Source of the DNA: an uncultured Bacteroidales bacterium
Lineage (GTDB): Bacteria > Bacteroidota > Bacteroidia > Bacteroidales > UBA932
DNA length: 64,000 bases
Assembly: GCA_947168065.1 (NCBI GenBank)
Contig: CAMVKH010000003.1
Location: forward strand, 1-64,000
Direction: 5' to 3'
Part shown: one piece after another, positions 7,342-16,596 of the stretch
Numbering within the stretch: position 1 is the first letter of the stretch
Layout: every line of letters starts with the position of its first letter
Translations under genes and position numbers: made by a program
The notes under the pieces: model-generated
Database searches by the model: none
The model's input: only the letters and a program-made list of their open reading frames with translations
Told to the model about the DNA's origin: nothing

Positions 7342-9444
7342 TTATTTGCAGTACTGGTCGAGCCAGGCGAAGAACTCGCGGTTCCAGTGGACGGAGTTCT
7401 GGGGCTTGAGGATCCAGTGGTTTTCGTCGGGGAAGAGGATCATCTTCGAGGGGACGCCCATCATCTGCGCGGCATTGAAGGCTGACATGCCCTGCTCGAC
7501 GGGGACGCGGTAGTCCAGTTCGCCGTGGGTGACCAGGATCGGGGTGTCCCAGTTCTGGACCAGTTTATGCGGCGAGTTGGCGTAGTGGCGGACGGATGCC
7601 GGGGTCTTGCTCCACGGCGAGCCGGCCATATAGACGCCGGGGGTCTTGCAGCCGCCGTTGTCCCAGTCGGGGAACCACATCTCTTCGGTCGACATATACA
7701 TCGATTCCTCGTTGAAGATGCCGGCGTGCGCCACGAAGGCCGAGAAGCGGCCCTGGTGGATGCCCGCCAGGTAGTACACGGAGTAACCGCCGTAGCTGGC
7801 GCCCGCGGCCGCCATCTTGCTCACATAAGGCTCTGCCTTCAGCGCATCGGCTGCGGAGAAGTAATCCTTCATGTTCTGACCGATGTAGTCGCCGGAGATC
7901 TGTTCGCACCACTCCTGGCCAAAGGCCGTCGTGCCGCGGCGGTTCGGCAGGACCACGATGTAGCCCTGTGAGGCCATCAGGCGGTAGTTCCAGCGATACG
8001 ACCATCCCTGCGTGATGGCGCCCTGAGGGCCGCCGAGGCAAATCAGGATGGCCGGATACTTCTTCGAAGCGTCGAACTTGGGCGGATAGACGACCCAGGT
8101 AAGCATCTTCTTGCCGTCGGTGGTCGGAATCCAGCGCTCTTCGACCGAAGGGACCTCAAGCTTGGCAAAGATCTCGTCGTTCTCGTGCGAGAGCACGTTC
8201 CAGGTGCCGTTGGCCAGCGAGATCGAAACGATCTCGGCCGGGCGCAGCAGCGAGGTCTGGGTAGTGATGATGCGGTCGCCCACGAGGATCGGGGTACCGT
8301 AGTCATACCATTCGTGTTCCTTGGTCACGCGGCTGAAGTTGCCCTTCAGGTCGGTTTTCCAGATTTCCTTGACGCCTTCCACTTCAGCGCTGAAGTAGAT
8401 TTCCTTCGAGTCGGGCGACCAGACCGGTGAACCGACATTGTACTTGAAGTTCTTCGACAGCTCGATACGTTCGCCAGAGACGATCGGGGAGATGAACAGG
8501 CGGACCTTGTCGGCCTCGTATCCATCGCGCTCCATGCTCAGCCAGGCGATGGTCGTCCCGTCGGGCGACCACACGGGCTCGGTGTCGTAGCCCATCATGC
8601 CGGCCGAAGCGTTGTATTGCGGATGGCCGACGCCGGCCTGCTCCTCCATGTTGTACACATAGATGTCGGTGTTGGTGGAGAAGGCGTAGTCACGGCCGGT
8701 GAGCTTGCGGCAGGAGTAGGCGATCTGGTAGCTGTCCGGGGCGAAATCGAGCTGTTCGAGGCCGCCGAAAGGCTCGGTGGGGAGCTCGAACGGCGCACCG
8801 TCGAGAATATCCACCCCTTCGCCGAGCGTTTTGCCGTCGAACTTGGCGAAATACGTGTGCGGGATGTTCTCCACGAAGTGGTCCCAGTGGCGGTACATCA
8901 GGCCCTCGATGGTACGGGCCGTGGATTTGGTCAGGTCGGGATAGATGTCGACGGGTTTCTTGTCCACCTTGAACTCGGAGACGTACATCACGTAGTCGCC
9001 TTTCGGGTGGATCTTGAACTCGGACATGCCGCCCGGTACATCGCTTACCTGGCGCGCGCCGCTGCCGTCGGCATTCATCACATACATCTGTCCGCCCTTC
9101 AGGTAGGCGATGCGCTTGCCGCCGTCAATCCAACGGGCGTTGGAAAGACTCTTGGGTGAATGCGTCAGCTGATGGTTGTCGCTGCCGTCGATGTTCATTA
9201 CGAAGAGGTTGCGGTTGCTGCGGTTCTCTTCGATGGAGGTGTAGGCTACGCCGTAGAGGATCTTCGATCCGTCGGGCGAGACCTGCAGGTCGGAGACCTT
9301 GCCCAACTGGTGCATGATCTCGGGGGTAAAATGGCCGTCAACGATGGCCACGTCGTGCTTTTCGAGCACCGGTTCCTTCGGCGCCTTCTCACCGCATGCG
9401 GTCATAAGAGCCATGATGGTCAATGCAAATACGAATCGTTTCAT
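7342..9444 (-). CDS. S9 family serine peptidase, lipoprotein
   Basis: The protein has 700 residues. The N-terminus MKRFVFALTIMALMTACGEK has a lipobox (MTAC), so it is probably membrane-anchored by lipid. Residues about 40-430 are beta-propeller WD40-like/TolB-type repeats (SPDGSK, SPDSKE motifs). The C-terminal alpha/beta hydrolase domain holds GASYGGY with Ser550, Asp644 in HGELDYRVP, and His676 in DENHW, a complete triad. S9 enzymes release dipeptides or cut short oligopeptides; the exact specificity (DPP IV, acylaminoacyl-peptidase or oligopeptidase type) cannot be read from this. It follows the other S9 gene by 3 bases, so the two are one operon. Confidence 0.88.
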   Translation of the reverse strand: MKRFVFALTIMALMTACGEKAPKEPVLEKHDVAIVDGHFTPEIMHQLGKVSDLQVSPDGSKILYGVAYTSIEENRSNRNLFVMNIDGSDNHQLTHSPKSLSNARWIDGGKRIAYLKGGQMYVMNADGSGARQVSDVPGGMSEFKIHPKGDYVMYVSEFKVDKKPVDIYPDLTKSTARTIEGLMYRHWDHFVENIPHTYFAKFDGKTLGEGVDILDGAPFELPTEPFGGLEQLDFAPDSYQIAYSCRKLTGRDYAFSTNTDIYVYNMEEQAGVGHPQYNASAGMMGYDTEPVWSPDGTTIAWLSMERDGYEADKVRLFISPIVSGERIELSKNFKYNVGSPVWSPDSKEIYFSAEVEGVKEIWKTDLKGNFSRVTKEHEWYDYGTPILVGDRIITTQTSLLRPAEIVSISLANGTWNVLSHENDEIFAKLEVPSVEERWIPTTDGKKMLTWVVYPPKFDASKKYPAILICLGGPQGAITQGWSYRWNYRLMASQGYIVVLPNRRGTTAFGQEWCEQISGDYIGQNMKDYFSAADALKAEPYVSKMAAAGASYGGYSVYYLAGIHQGRFSAFVAHAGIFNEESMYMSTEEMWFPDWDNGGCKTPGVYMAGSPWSKTPASVRHYANSPHKLVQNWDTPILVTHGELDYRVPVEQGMSAFNAAQMMGVPSKMILFPDENHWILKPQNSVHWNREFFAWLDQYCK

Positions 9445-9447
9445 CGT

Positions 9448-12309
9448 TTAGTCCTCATCATATCCATAACCGTATTCGATGCCCTTGAGGGTGGCGGGAA
9501 CGCCCTTCGACATCCACACGGGCATCGGAGCGCCCTTGAGGAAGTGGTCGAAGAACTGGCTGAGACGGATGCTCAGGTCCTTGCGGTTGCGGCGCTCGCG
9601 CAGGTTGTGCGCTTCGTCGTTGTACTGCAGCAGCCATGCCTGCTTGCCGCAGCGGCGCAGGCCGTTGTAGAACTCGATGCCCTGCCACCACGGCACGGCG
9701 CCGTCCGCATCGTTGTGCATGATCAGCACGGGCGTGGTCACATTCGGCACGTGGAACAGCGGGGAGTTCTCCACATAGAGGTCGAAGCCGCTCCACAGGT
9801 CCTTGCCGATACGGCTCTGGCCTTCCTCATACTGGCCGGTACGGGCAATGCCGCTCTCCCAGCGGATGCCGCCGTAGGCGCTGGTCATGTTGCTGACAGG
9901 AGCGCCGGCGCCGGCCGCCTTGAAGCGGTTCGTCTGGGTAATCAGGTAAGCCACCTGGTAGCCGCCCCAGCTCTGGCCCTGGATGGCCATGTTGTCGCCA
10001 TCCACCCAGGGATACTGGCACAGCATGTCAACGCCCGGCATCAGGCACTTGAGGCAGCTCTGGCCCGGATGGCCGTCGGTATAGACGAGGTCGGGTACGA
10101 ACACCAGGTATTCGTTGCTGACGAAATACGGGATGTTGATCGTCGAAGCGCTCGGTGCGGGGACGCGGCTGTTGTAGAGGGTCTCGGAATTGCGCTCGTA
10201 GAAGTAGATCATCATCGGATACTTCTTCTTCGGATCGAAGTTCTCGGGTTTGAAGAGCAGGCCTTCGAGCGGCTTGCCGTCGGCGCTGGTCCAGCTCACG
10301 AGTTCCACCGTACCCCAGTTGTAGTCGCGCTGCTGCGGGTTGATGTCGCTCATCTGCTGCTGGGTCTTGAAATTGTCGCGCGTCATCCAGACATTGTTGC
10401 CGTCTTCGAAGTTGCCGCGGGTATAGATATAGGCGTTGCCCTTCTTGCCCGCCGAGACGGCCAGGCTGCCGAAGCTCCAGGGGCCTTCTACCATCTTCTG
10501 CAGCTTCGCCTTCTTCTTGGTGAGGTCCTTCATCGCGTAGCCGCGCTCTTTGGTCGTATGGTTGAACGTCGTGAACCAGGCGGGTTTGCCGGCCTTGACC
10601 TCGGCGCCGCCAAAGCCCATCGGGCCGCGGGCTTCAGGATCGGAGTAGGGATTGGTATAATTATAGGTCGTCTTGGTATTGCGGCCGACACCTTCCGTCA
10701 CGCGGAAAGGCGCAACGGCACCCGTGGGATCGAATTGCCAGATGTCATACTGGTCCGGAATCCAGAAGAACTTCGAATCTTCCGACCAGACGGCGCGTCC
10801 CCAGGCACCCGGATCGGCCGGATGGTCGTCCTCTTCATTCCAGAAAGTGACGCCGAGCTGGGAGGTCAGTTCCTTGAACTGGCCCGTGGCAAGCGTATAG
10901 AGATACCAGTTGTTTTCCTTGGTCTGGAAACCTACGGCATAGGCGCCGTCGGGAGAGATCGACAGGTTGCTGAACGGGGCGTCCTTGCAGATGAGTTCGC
11001 GTTTGCCGTCCTTGAGCGACATCTTGTAGATATCGCTATGCGCCGCATAGCTCCAGCTGCGCTGCACACGATACGGCTTGTCGGTGGAGACGATGATGTA
11101 GTCCTGCTTGTTCTTGTCGGTGAAACTGACATTCGGAATCTGTTCGTCGGCCAGCTGCACGAAGCCGCTGCCGTCGAAGTTCACTTTCGCCAGATAGGTC
11201 TTGGCCTGGTCACGGCGCAGGTTGTTCTTCTGCACGGGCTGGATGTACTCGTCGTTCCACACCCAGATGTCGAGCTTGGGCTGCTCGAATTCCACCAGCG
11301 TGGTGTCTTTCTCGCGCGGGATCGGGCAGGTGCCGAAGGTCACGAAATCATCGTAGAAACGGACGGCGGCCGCATCGCCCAGCTTCCATCCCTTCGGAAG
11401 CTTCGACGAGTCGTGAGCCACGGCCTTGGTAGCCTTGGCGCCGTCATACAGATAGAGATCGAGGCTCTTCTTGGCATCTTTGGCGGTGTCGAGCGTGGCG
11501 AAGAAAGCCAGACGGTCGGCCTCGTCGTTGAAGGCGAGGCTCTTGAAGGTCGCCTGCTTCTCGCCGGTCAGCACTTCGGTCTTCGCCCGGGAGGCGGGAT
11601 TATAGAGGAAGACGCCGCGCACGTTCACGCTGTCCTTCTTGTCGGGCTTGGTGATGTAGGCCACCTTGTCGCCCTTTTCCGAGACGATGAACGACTCCAC
11701 GCAGGCAATCGTATCGATGGCCAGGGTGTTGATGTTCAGGATATAAAGATTGTCCTTGGGCTCGGCTTTCTTGGGTTCGGGCTTGGCCGGCTTCTCGCCT
11801 TCCTTGGTTTCACCGGCTTCCTTTGCCTTCGGATCCTTCTTCGGGGCCGGCTTCTCGGCATCCTGGAAGGCAACGTAGTCGTTCATCTTGTCGCCCATCT
11901 TGAGATTCTTTACAAAAGGATACTTCTCGATCCGGCCGCTTGTCAGGTCGAGGATGCCGAGACTGTCCTTGGGCATCTCGTTGGGTTTCTTCTTGTCGAT
12001 CTTCGCCTGGCGGGTTTCCTGGAACTTCGGAGTGATGCGGTACACGAGCTTGGTGCCGTCTTCCGAAATCCTGGCGCCGGTGGCGCGTTCCAGGTCGAAA
12101 GTCTTTCCCGTCTTCACATTATAAAGATGGAGTACCAGGTCGCCCTCCTGCGGAGCGACGGTCCAGCGGGCCCAGTCACCGTCGTTCTGCACGGTGAGGC
12201 CGCTCACGCTCTTCCAATTGTCATAGACGGAGTGGTCGAGCGGGGGTTTGGCGGCAAATGCGCTGAGCGTCACCATCAACGCAGCTGCCAGAAGGATGAT
12301 TTTTTTCAT
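9448..12309 (-). CDS. Large S9 family serine peptidase, secreted
   Basis: The protein has 953 residues starting at MKKIILLAAALMVTLSAFAAK, a signal peptide with an AFA-type cleavage site. A long propeller domain contains a Lys/Pro/Glu-rich insertion near residues 155-185 (KPAPKKDPKAKEAGETKEGE). The C-terminal hydrolase domain has GQSWGGYQ with Ser780, Asp869 in HNDADGAVP and His901 in DEAHNL. It resembles the large Bacteroidota prolyl-oligopeptidase-family proteins used in peptide utilisation. The Met was chosen because it begins the signal peptide. A TATTTTTG box lies upstream. It is the first gene of a two-gene operon with the smaller S9 lipoprotein. Confidence 0.87.
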   Translation of the reverse strand: MKKIILLAAALMVTLSAFAAKPPLDHSVYDNWKSVSGLTVQNDGDWARWTVAPQEGDLVLHLYNVKTGKTFDLERATGARISEDGTKLVYRITPKFQETRQAKIDKKKPNEMPKDSLGILDLTSGRIEKYPFVKNLKMGDKMNDYVAFQDAEKPAPKKDPKAKEAGETKEGEKPAKPEPKKAEPKDNLYILNINTLAIDTIACVESFIVSEKGDKVAYITKPDKKDSVNVRGVFLYNPASRAKTEVLTGEKQATFKSLAFNDEADRLAFFATLDTAKDAKKSLDLYLYDGAKATKAVAHDSSKLPKGWKLGDAAAVRFYDDFVTFGTCPIPREKDTTLVEFEQPKLDIWVWNDEYIQPVQKNNLRRDQAKTYLAKVNFDGSGFVQLADEQIPNVSFTDKNKQDYIIVSTDKPYRVQRSWSYAAHSDIYKMSLKDGKRELICKDAPFSNLSISPDGAYAVGFQTKENNWYLYTLATGQFKELTSQLGVTFWNEEDDHPADPGAWGRAVWSEDSKFFWIPDQYDIWQFDPTGAVAPFRVTEGVGRNTKTTYNYTNPYSDPEARGPMGFGGAEVKAGKPAWFTTFNHTTKERGYAMKDLTKKKAKLQKMVEGPWSFGSLAVSAGKKGNAYIYTRGNFEDGNNVWMTRDNFKTQQQMSDINPQQRDYNWGTVELVSWTSADGKPLEGLLFKPENFDPKKKYPMMIYFYERNSETLYNSRVPAPSASTINIPYFVSNEYLVFVPDLVYTDGHPGQSCLKCLMPGVDMLCQYPWVDGDNMAIQGQSWGGYQVAYLITQTNRFKAAGAGAPVSNMTSAYGGIRWESGIARTGQYEEGQSRIGKDLWSGFDLYVENSPLFHVPNVTTPVLIMHNDADGAVPWWQGIEFYNGLRRCGKQAWLLQYNDEAHNLRERRNRKDLSIRLSQFFDHFLKGAPMPVWMSKGVPATLKGIEYGYGYDED

Positions 12310-12348
12310 ATGAGGATGGATTAATTCTATTTTTGCCAAAGCAATTTT

Positions 12349-12356
12349 CAAAAATA
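12349..12356 (-). promoter_or_regulatory. Probable -7 box for the S9 peptidase operon (TATTTTTG on minus strand)
   Basis: The minus strand reads TATTTTTG, matching TAnnTTTG, 39 bases before the ATG of the large S9 peptidase. Confidence 0.45.
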
Positions 12357-12374
12357 CGAAATTTCTTTGGGACA

Positions 12375-12513
12375 GCCAAACAGCCGCAAGCCAGTCCTTC
12401 TTCCGGCTCCTTCTCGCGGTGTTCCCTTTGCGCCAAGGGCCGAGACCGGGGCTTGGCGCAAAAATAACGGCCCTACAGAGCGTGTAGGGCCGATCAGGTT
12501 GCGGCTGTTTGGC
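12375..12513 (-). repeat. 140-bp hairpin element, copy B (inverted relative to copy A)
   Basis: The ends GCCAAACAGCCGCAA and TTGCGGCTGTTTGGC are perfect 15-bp inverted repeats. Read on the minus strand it is about 96% identical to copy A, including both internal hairpins and the T-rich stretch. Like copy A, it lies just downstream of a gene in the sense orientation (the lipoprotein gene 12600-13331), so it can again act as that gene's terminator. Confidence 0.85.
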
Positions 12514-12599
12514 GGGAGGAGAGGCTCCCCGGTCAAGCCCGTCGAACCGGACACGCCGGTGGCGTCAGAGATGTCGGAGATGCCGGAAGGGGGTGACGG

Positions 12600-13331
12600 T
12601 TACCAGTGGACGAACCACCAGCCGTTGAAGTGGAGGAGGTCGGAGGCGGGGTCGGGGGAGCCGGGGAAGCTGATGGTGTTTTCTTCGCGGTCGAAATGGG
12701 GATCACCGTCGTCGGGAAGGCGAGGGTGGTCTTCATCATATTCGATCGGGAAGAGGTTCGCGTCGCCTTTAGGGGCGTACCACCAGAAAACCTGGTTGCC
12801 GTAGACGCCGACGCCGTCGTCGCCGTCCCAAAGGGGCTGATAATTGAGACCTACCAGCCAGGTGCCGATGTTGACCTGCCAGGCTTTGAGTTCGAAATGA
12901 TCGTCAAAGTTGCCCATCGGGTCCTTCCAGCAGCCACCGATGAAGAAGTTGTCCTGGTCCCAGTAGATTTCGGCCTTCTTGCTTCCGGCGGCAGGGGTAC
13001 CCGCATTGTTTCTGCCCCATTGGACGAGCATCGGCAGCGGGAAGACTTCGACGATGGCGTCGAGGATGGCCTTGATGTCCGGTTCATCTTCGCCCTTGCC
13101 TTTCTGGCCCGTCACTTCGATTGTGTGGTTGCGCCACTCTTTGGGGAACTTGTGCTCGTAGTCGTCCATCGACATCGCTCCTGCGAGGCCATCACCGGCC
13201 ACCGCCGCGAGATCGTCGGCCGCCGCTTCCGCGACGGCCGGCGCTTCCGCCGCCGGCTGTTTTTCATTTTTACCGCAGGAAACCGCCACGACGAAGGCCG
13301 CGGCCAGCAAAATCATAAGTGTCTGTTTCAT
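12600..13331 (-). CDS. Lipoprotein of unknown function
   Basis: The protein has 243 residues from MKQTLMILLAAAFVVAVSC, a signal peptide with lipobox VAVSC. After the Cys there is an Ala/Glu-rich spacer (residues about 25-50). The rest is a soluble domain with many Trp and Asp residues (GRNNAGTP, WDQDNFFIGGCW, WWYAPKGDANLFPIEYDEDHP). I do not recognise the family. The upstream open frame to 13361 is excluded because this Met starts the signal peptide and lies 5 bases after a good -7 box. It is a single gene, divergent from the ribosomal operon. Confidence 0.75.
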   Translation of the reverse strand: MKQTLMILLAAAFVVAVSCGKNEKQPAAEAPAVAEAAADDLAAVAGDGLAGAMSMDDYEHKFPKEWRNHTIEVTGQKGKGEDEPDIKAILDAIVEVFPLPMLVQWGRNNAGTPAAGSKKAEIYWDQDNFFIGGCWKDPMGNFDDHFELKAWQVNIGTWLVGLNYQPLWDGDDGVGVYGNQVFWWYAPKGDANLFPIEYDEDHPRLPDDGDPHFDREENTISFPGSPDPASDLLHFNGWWFVHW

Positions 13332-13336
13332 AACTA

Positions 13337-13344
13337 CAAAAATA
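13337..13344 (-). promoter_or_regulatory. -7 box placed 5 bases before the start codon
   Basis: The minus strand reads TATTTTTG then TAGTT then ATG. With the usual spacing the transcript would start within about 0-2 bases of the ATG, so this mRNA may be leaderless. Confidence 0.5.
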
Positions 13345-13352
13345 CAAAAAAG

Positions 13353-13384
13353 TTTGGCCATTTGGATAATTCTCCGTACATTTG
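13353..13384 (+). promoter_or_regulatory. Promoter of the rplC ribosomal operon
   Basis: TTTG (13353-13356) and TACATTTG (13377-13384) are separated by 20 bases, matching the Bacteroidota -33/-7 arrangement. The leader that follows (13385-13446) holds a small hairpin, CCTGCG (13389-13394) with CGCAGG (13402-13407). Confidence 0.7.
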
Positions 13385-13446
13385 CAGCCCTGCGAAAAAT
13401 GCGCAGGACTATTTAACTTATTAGTAAACACCAAATTAAGCACCAA

Positions 13447-14073
13447 ATGCCTGGTATTATTGGAAAGAAAATCGGAATGACTTCCGTGTTCAGTGCCGAG
13501 GGAAAAAATCTTCCATGCACTGTGATTGAGGCTGGTCCGTGTGTTGTTACGCAAATCCGTACAGTTGAGAAAGACGGTTACGCCGCTGTACAGCTTGCCT
13601 ATGACGAAATCTCAGAAAAGCACGCCAGCAAGCCCCTGAAAGGGCACTTTGAAAAGGCAGGGACCACTCCCAAGCGCAAGCTCGTCGAGTTCAAGAACGA
13701 CTTCCCGATGGAGCTCAAGCTCGGTGACAAGATCACGCTCGAATCCCTCACCCAGCGGGAACTCAAGTGGATCGACGTTACCGGTATCTCGAAGGGTAAA
13801 GGTTTCCAGGGCGTTGTGAAACGCCATCACTTCCAGGGCGTCGGCGGACAGACCCACGGTCAGGACGACCGTCTCCGTCACCCCGGTTCCATGGGTGCAT
13901 CCTCCTGGCCTTCGCGCGTATTCAAAGGCATGCGCATGGCCGGCCACATGGGCGGAGACCGCGTCAAGGTCTTCAACCTCGAGGTCATCAAGGTCATCCC
14001 TGAGAACAATCTGGTCATCGTCAAGGGTTCCGTCCCCGGAGCCAAAGGATCTTATGTAATTTTGGAGGACTAA
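13447..14073 (+). CDS. rplC: 50S ribosomal protein L3
   Basis: The 208-residue protein begins [14 protein letters not shown] and contains the L3 signature around [20 protein letters not shown] and [26 protein letters not shown]3 binds 23S rRNA near the peptidyl-transferase centre and helps start 50S assembly. It is the first gene of this operon and has its own promoter. The usual upstream partner rpsJ (S10) is not present: the preceding gene is an unrelated divergent lipoprotein. Confidence 0.97.
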   Translation: MPGIIGKKIGMTSVFSAEGKNLPCTVIEAGPCVVTQIRTVEKDGYAAVQLAYDEISEKHASKPLKGHFEKAGTTPKRKLVEFKNDFPMELKLGDKITLESLTQRELKWIDVTGISKGKGFQGVVKRHHFQGVGGQTHGQDDRLRHPGSMGASSWPSRVFKGMRMAGHMGGDRVKVFNLEVIKVIPENNLVIVKGSVPGAKGSYVILED

Positions 14074-14078
14074 GCGTT

Positions 14079-14705
14079 ATGAAACTGGATGTTTTGAAAA
14101 TTGACGGCACTGCTTCCGGTAAGCAGGTCGAACTCGACGAAACCATTTTCGGCATCGAGCCCAACGACAACGCGATCTATCTCGACGTCAAGCAGTATCT
14201 TGCCGCCCAGCGCCAGGGTACCCACAAGACCAAGGACCGCAGCGAAGTCGCTTTCTCCACCAAAAAGATGGGTCGCCAGAAAGGCGGCGGAGGTGCTCGC
14301 CACGGCAGCATCAAGTCCAACATCTATGTTGGCGGCGGTACCGCTTTCGGCCCCAAACCGCGTGATTACAACTTCAAGCTCAACAAGAAGCTGAAGCAGC
14401 TCGCCCGCTTCTCCGCCCTGTCTTACAAGGCGAAGGAAGGCGCCATCACGATGGTCGAGCCCTTTGCAATGGAAGCCCCCAAGACCAAGGATTTCATCAA
14501 GATCCTCGAGAACCTGAAGGCCTACGGCCGCAAGACCCTCGTCGTGCTTCCTGAGAATTCCAAGAATATTTACCTGTCGTCTCGCAACCTTCCTGAAGTC
14601 AAGGTTATCACCATTGACGAAATCAACACCTATACCCTCGTGGATGCCAATCATCTGGTGATGGTCGACGGTGTGCAGGACATCATCGCTGAAAGACGCA
14701 AATAA
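14079..14705 (+). CDS. rplD: 50S ribosomal protein L4
   Basis: The 208-residue protein matches the L4 family. It has the conserved basic loop KKMGRQKGGGGARHGS (residues about 64-79), which extends toward the exit tunnel, and GGTAFGPKPRDYNFKLNKK. It begins 5 bases after rplC. In some bacteria L4 also represses its own operon by binding the mRNA leader; I see only a small hairpin in this leader, so that control cannot be claimed here. Confidence 0.97.
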   Translation: MKLDVLKIDGTASGKQVELDETIFGIEPNDNAIYLDVKQYLAAQRQGTHKTKDRSEVAFSTKKMGRQKGGGGARHGSIKSNIYVGGGTAFGPKPRDYNFKLNKKLKQLARFSALSYKAKEGAITMVEPFAMEAPKTKDFIKILENLKAYGRKTLVVLPENSKNIYLSSRNLPEVKVITIDEINTYTLVDANHLVMVDGVQDIIAERRK

Positions 14706-14717
14706 AACTGTCAGACA

Positions 14718-15008
14718 ATGGGAATTTTAATCAAACCCCTCGTAACTGAGAAGATGACGGTCCTGGGCGACAAGCTGGGCCGTTACGGTTTTCTTGTTGA
14801 CCGCGATGCCAACAAGATTGAGATCAAGAAGGCGGTAGAACAGATGTATGGTGTTTCGGTAAAGGATGTCAATACGGTGAACTACCACGGTAAACGCAAG
14901 AGCCGTTATACGAAGAACGGTTTACAGACAGGCCGCACAAACCACTACAAGAAAGCGTTTGTCACGCTGGCCGGTGATGATAAGATTGACTTCTATAGCA
15001 ATATTTAA
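14718..15008 (+). CDS. rplW: 50S ribosomal protein L23
   Basis: The 96-residue protein starts [14 protein letters not shown], the typical L23 opening, and has the conserved segment [21 protein letters not shown]23 sits at the exit-tunnel mouth and docks trigger factor and SRP. Length is normal. It is the third gene of the operon, 12 bases after rplD and 8 before rplB. Confidence 0.96.
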   Translation: MGILIKPLVTEKMTVLGDKLGRYGFLVDRDANKIEIKKAVEQMYGVSVKDVNTVNYHGKRKSRYTKNGLQTGRTNHYKKAFVTLAGDDKIDFYSNI

Positions 15009-15016
15009 GGAAAGCC

Positions 15017-15841
15017 ATGGCAATTCGTAAGTTCAAACCGGTGACTCCCGGTACCAGAAATAAGGCAATCAGCGCATTCGACGAGATTACCTGCTCGACC
15101 CCTGAGAAGAGCCTCCTCCGTCCGCTCCGCGGAACCGGCGGCCGCAACAACCAGGGCAAGATGACGATGCGCTATCTCGGCGGCGGCCACAAGAAGATGT
15201 ACCGCGTCATCGACTTCCTTCGTGACAAGGACAACTACACCGCAGTGGTCAAGACCATCGAGTACGACCCGAACCGCAGCGCCCGCATCGCGCTGGTCGT
15301 TTACGGTGACGGCGAGAAACGTTATATCATTGCTCCCAACGGAATCAAGGTCGGCCAGACCATCGCTTCCGGTCCCGGAGTAGCTCCTGAAATCGGCAAC
15401 GCTCTGCCTTTGTCAGAAATTCCGCTCGGTACCCTCGTGCACAACATCGAACTCCGCCCCGGCAACGGTGGCGCGATGGCACGCAGCGCGGGCACTTTCG
15501 CCCAGCTGACCGCCCGTGAAGGTGGCCACGCCATCCTCCGTCTCCCTTCGGGTGAGACCCGTATGGTTCTCGTGTCCTGCCGCGCCACGGTCGGTACCGT
15601 ATCCAATGCTGACCACAACCTGGAAAGCCACGGCAAAGCCGGCCGCAAGCGCTGGCTCGGCCGCAGGCCGCACAACCGCGGCGTCGTGATGAACCCTGTC
15701 GATCACCCGATGGGTGGTGGCGAGGGCCGTGCATCCGGCGGTCACCCGCGTTCCCGCAAGGGCCTCCCTGCAAAGGGCTACAAGACTCGTAACCCCAAGA
15801 AGACTTCCAGCAAGTTCATCATTGAAAGAAGAAAGAAATAA
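15017..15841 (+). CDS. rplB: 50S ribosomal protein L2
   Basis: The 274-residue protein has the L2 hallmarks: [18 protein letters not shown] near the N-terminus, and toward the C-terminus the conserved [20 protein letters not shown], with the invariant His implicated at the peptidyl-transferase centre. It is a core primary binding protein of the large subunit. Length is normal and the gene is in the expected order after rplW. Confidence 0.97.
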   Translation: MAIRKFKPVTPGTRNKAISAFDEITCSTPEKSLLRPLRGTGGRNNQGKMTMRYLGGGHKKMYRVIDFLRDKDNYTAVVKTIEYDPNRSARIALVVYGDGEKRYIIAPNGIKVGQTIASGPGVAPEIGNALPLSEIPLGTLVHNIELRPGNGGAMARSAGTFAQLTAREGGHAILRLPSGETRMVLVSCRATVGTVSNADHNLESHGKAGRKRWLGRRPHNRGVVMNPVDHPMGGGEGRASGGHPRSRKGLPAKGYKTRNPKKTSSKFIIERRKK

Positions 15842-15863
15842 CGGAATAAAACTGTAAAAGATT

Positions 15864-16130
15864 ATGAGTCGTTCACTTAGAAAAGGTCCGTATATCCAGG
15901 AAGCTCTGGAAAAACGCGTGCTCGCGATGAACGAGGGCACGATGAAGAAAGAAGTCATCAAGACCTGGTCGCGCTCCAGCATGATCTCCCCTGACTTCGT
16001 AGGCCACACGATCGCCGTCCACAACGGTACCAAGTTTATTCCGGTCTACGTCACGGAGAACATGGTCGGTCACAAGCTCGGAGAATTCGCTCCGACCCGT
16101 ACCTTCAAGGGCCATTCCGGCAACCGTTAA
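15864..16130 (+). CDS. rpsS: 30S ribosomal protein S19
   Basis: The 88-residue protein starts [11 protein letters not shown] and contains [22 protein letters not shown] and [16 protein letters not shown], the standard S19 signature. It binds 16S rRNA in the head of the small subunit with S13. The gene is in the usual position between rplB and rplV. Confidence 0.97.
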   Translation: MSRSLRKGPYIQEALEKRVLAMNEGTMKKEVIKTWSRSSMISPDFVGHTIAVHNGTKFIPVYVTENMVGHKLGEFAPTRTFKGHSGNR

Positions 16131-16150
16131 AATTTAAAAAAGAGTAAACA

Positions 16151-16594
16151 ATGGGAGCTCGTAAAAGAGAAATGGCCGAAAGGCTGAAAGAGATAAAGAG
16201 ACACACAGCTATCGCTAAGCTGAATGATGTCCCCACGTCGCCCCGCAAGATGCGTCTGGTTGCAGACCTGGTCCGGGGTGTCGAAGTCAACCGCGCTTTG
16301 GATATTCTCCATTATTCAAAGAAAGAGGCTTCCGTCCGCCTGGAGAAGCTGGTGCGCAGCGCCATCGCCAACTGGGAGGCAAAGAACGAAGACTCGCGCA
16401 AGGAACTTGAGAACGGCAACGTGTACGTCCAGACCATCATGGTCGACGGCGGCCGTCAGCTCAAACGCATCCGCACCGCGCCGCAGGGCCGTGCCGCTCG
16501 CATCCGCAAGCGCTCGAACCACGTGACCGTGATCGTCGGAACGAAGAATGAAAAACCCGCAGAAGAACCGGCACAGGAGGCCGAGCAGGCATAA
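16151..16594 (+). CDS. rplV: 50S ribosomal protein L22
   Basis: The protein has 147 residues, longer than the usual 110-120. The core is clear: [20 protein letters not shown] and [13 protein letters not shown], then the tunnel-loop region [27 protein letters not shown]. The extra length comes from a basic N-terminal extension ([20 protein letters not shown]) and an acidic Glu/Ala-rich C-terminal tail ([10 protein letters not shown]). L22 lines the exit tunnel beside L4. It sits 2 bases before rpsC. Confidence 0.96.
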   Translation: MGARKREMAERLKEIKRHTAIAKLNDVPTSPRKMRLVADLVRGVEVNRALDILHYSKKEASVRLEKLVRSAIANWEAKNEDSRKELENGNVYVQTIMVDGGRQLKRIRTAPQGRAARIRKRSNHVTVIVGTKNEKPAEEPAQEAEQA

Positions 16595-16596
16595 TT

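Noticed and set aside
9160..12324. A 1054-residue open frame on the plus strand opposite the S9 peptidase
   Set aside because: It is a mirror of the GC-rich minus-strand gene, has no recognisable domain and is rich in Val/Ala/Gly/Arg in the way antisense frames are. The minus strand has complete catalytic triads.
5632..12513. Composite transposon bounded by the inverted 140-bp elements
   Set aside because: No transposase lies between or beside the copies, no target-site duplication is visible, and the genes inside are ordinary. The pair is reported as a repeat only.
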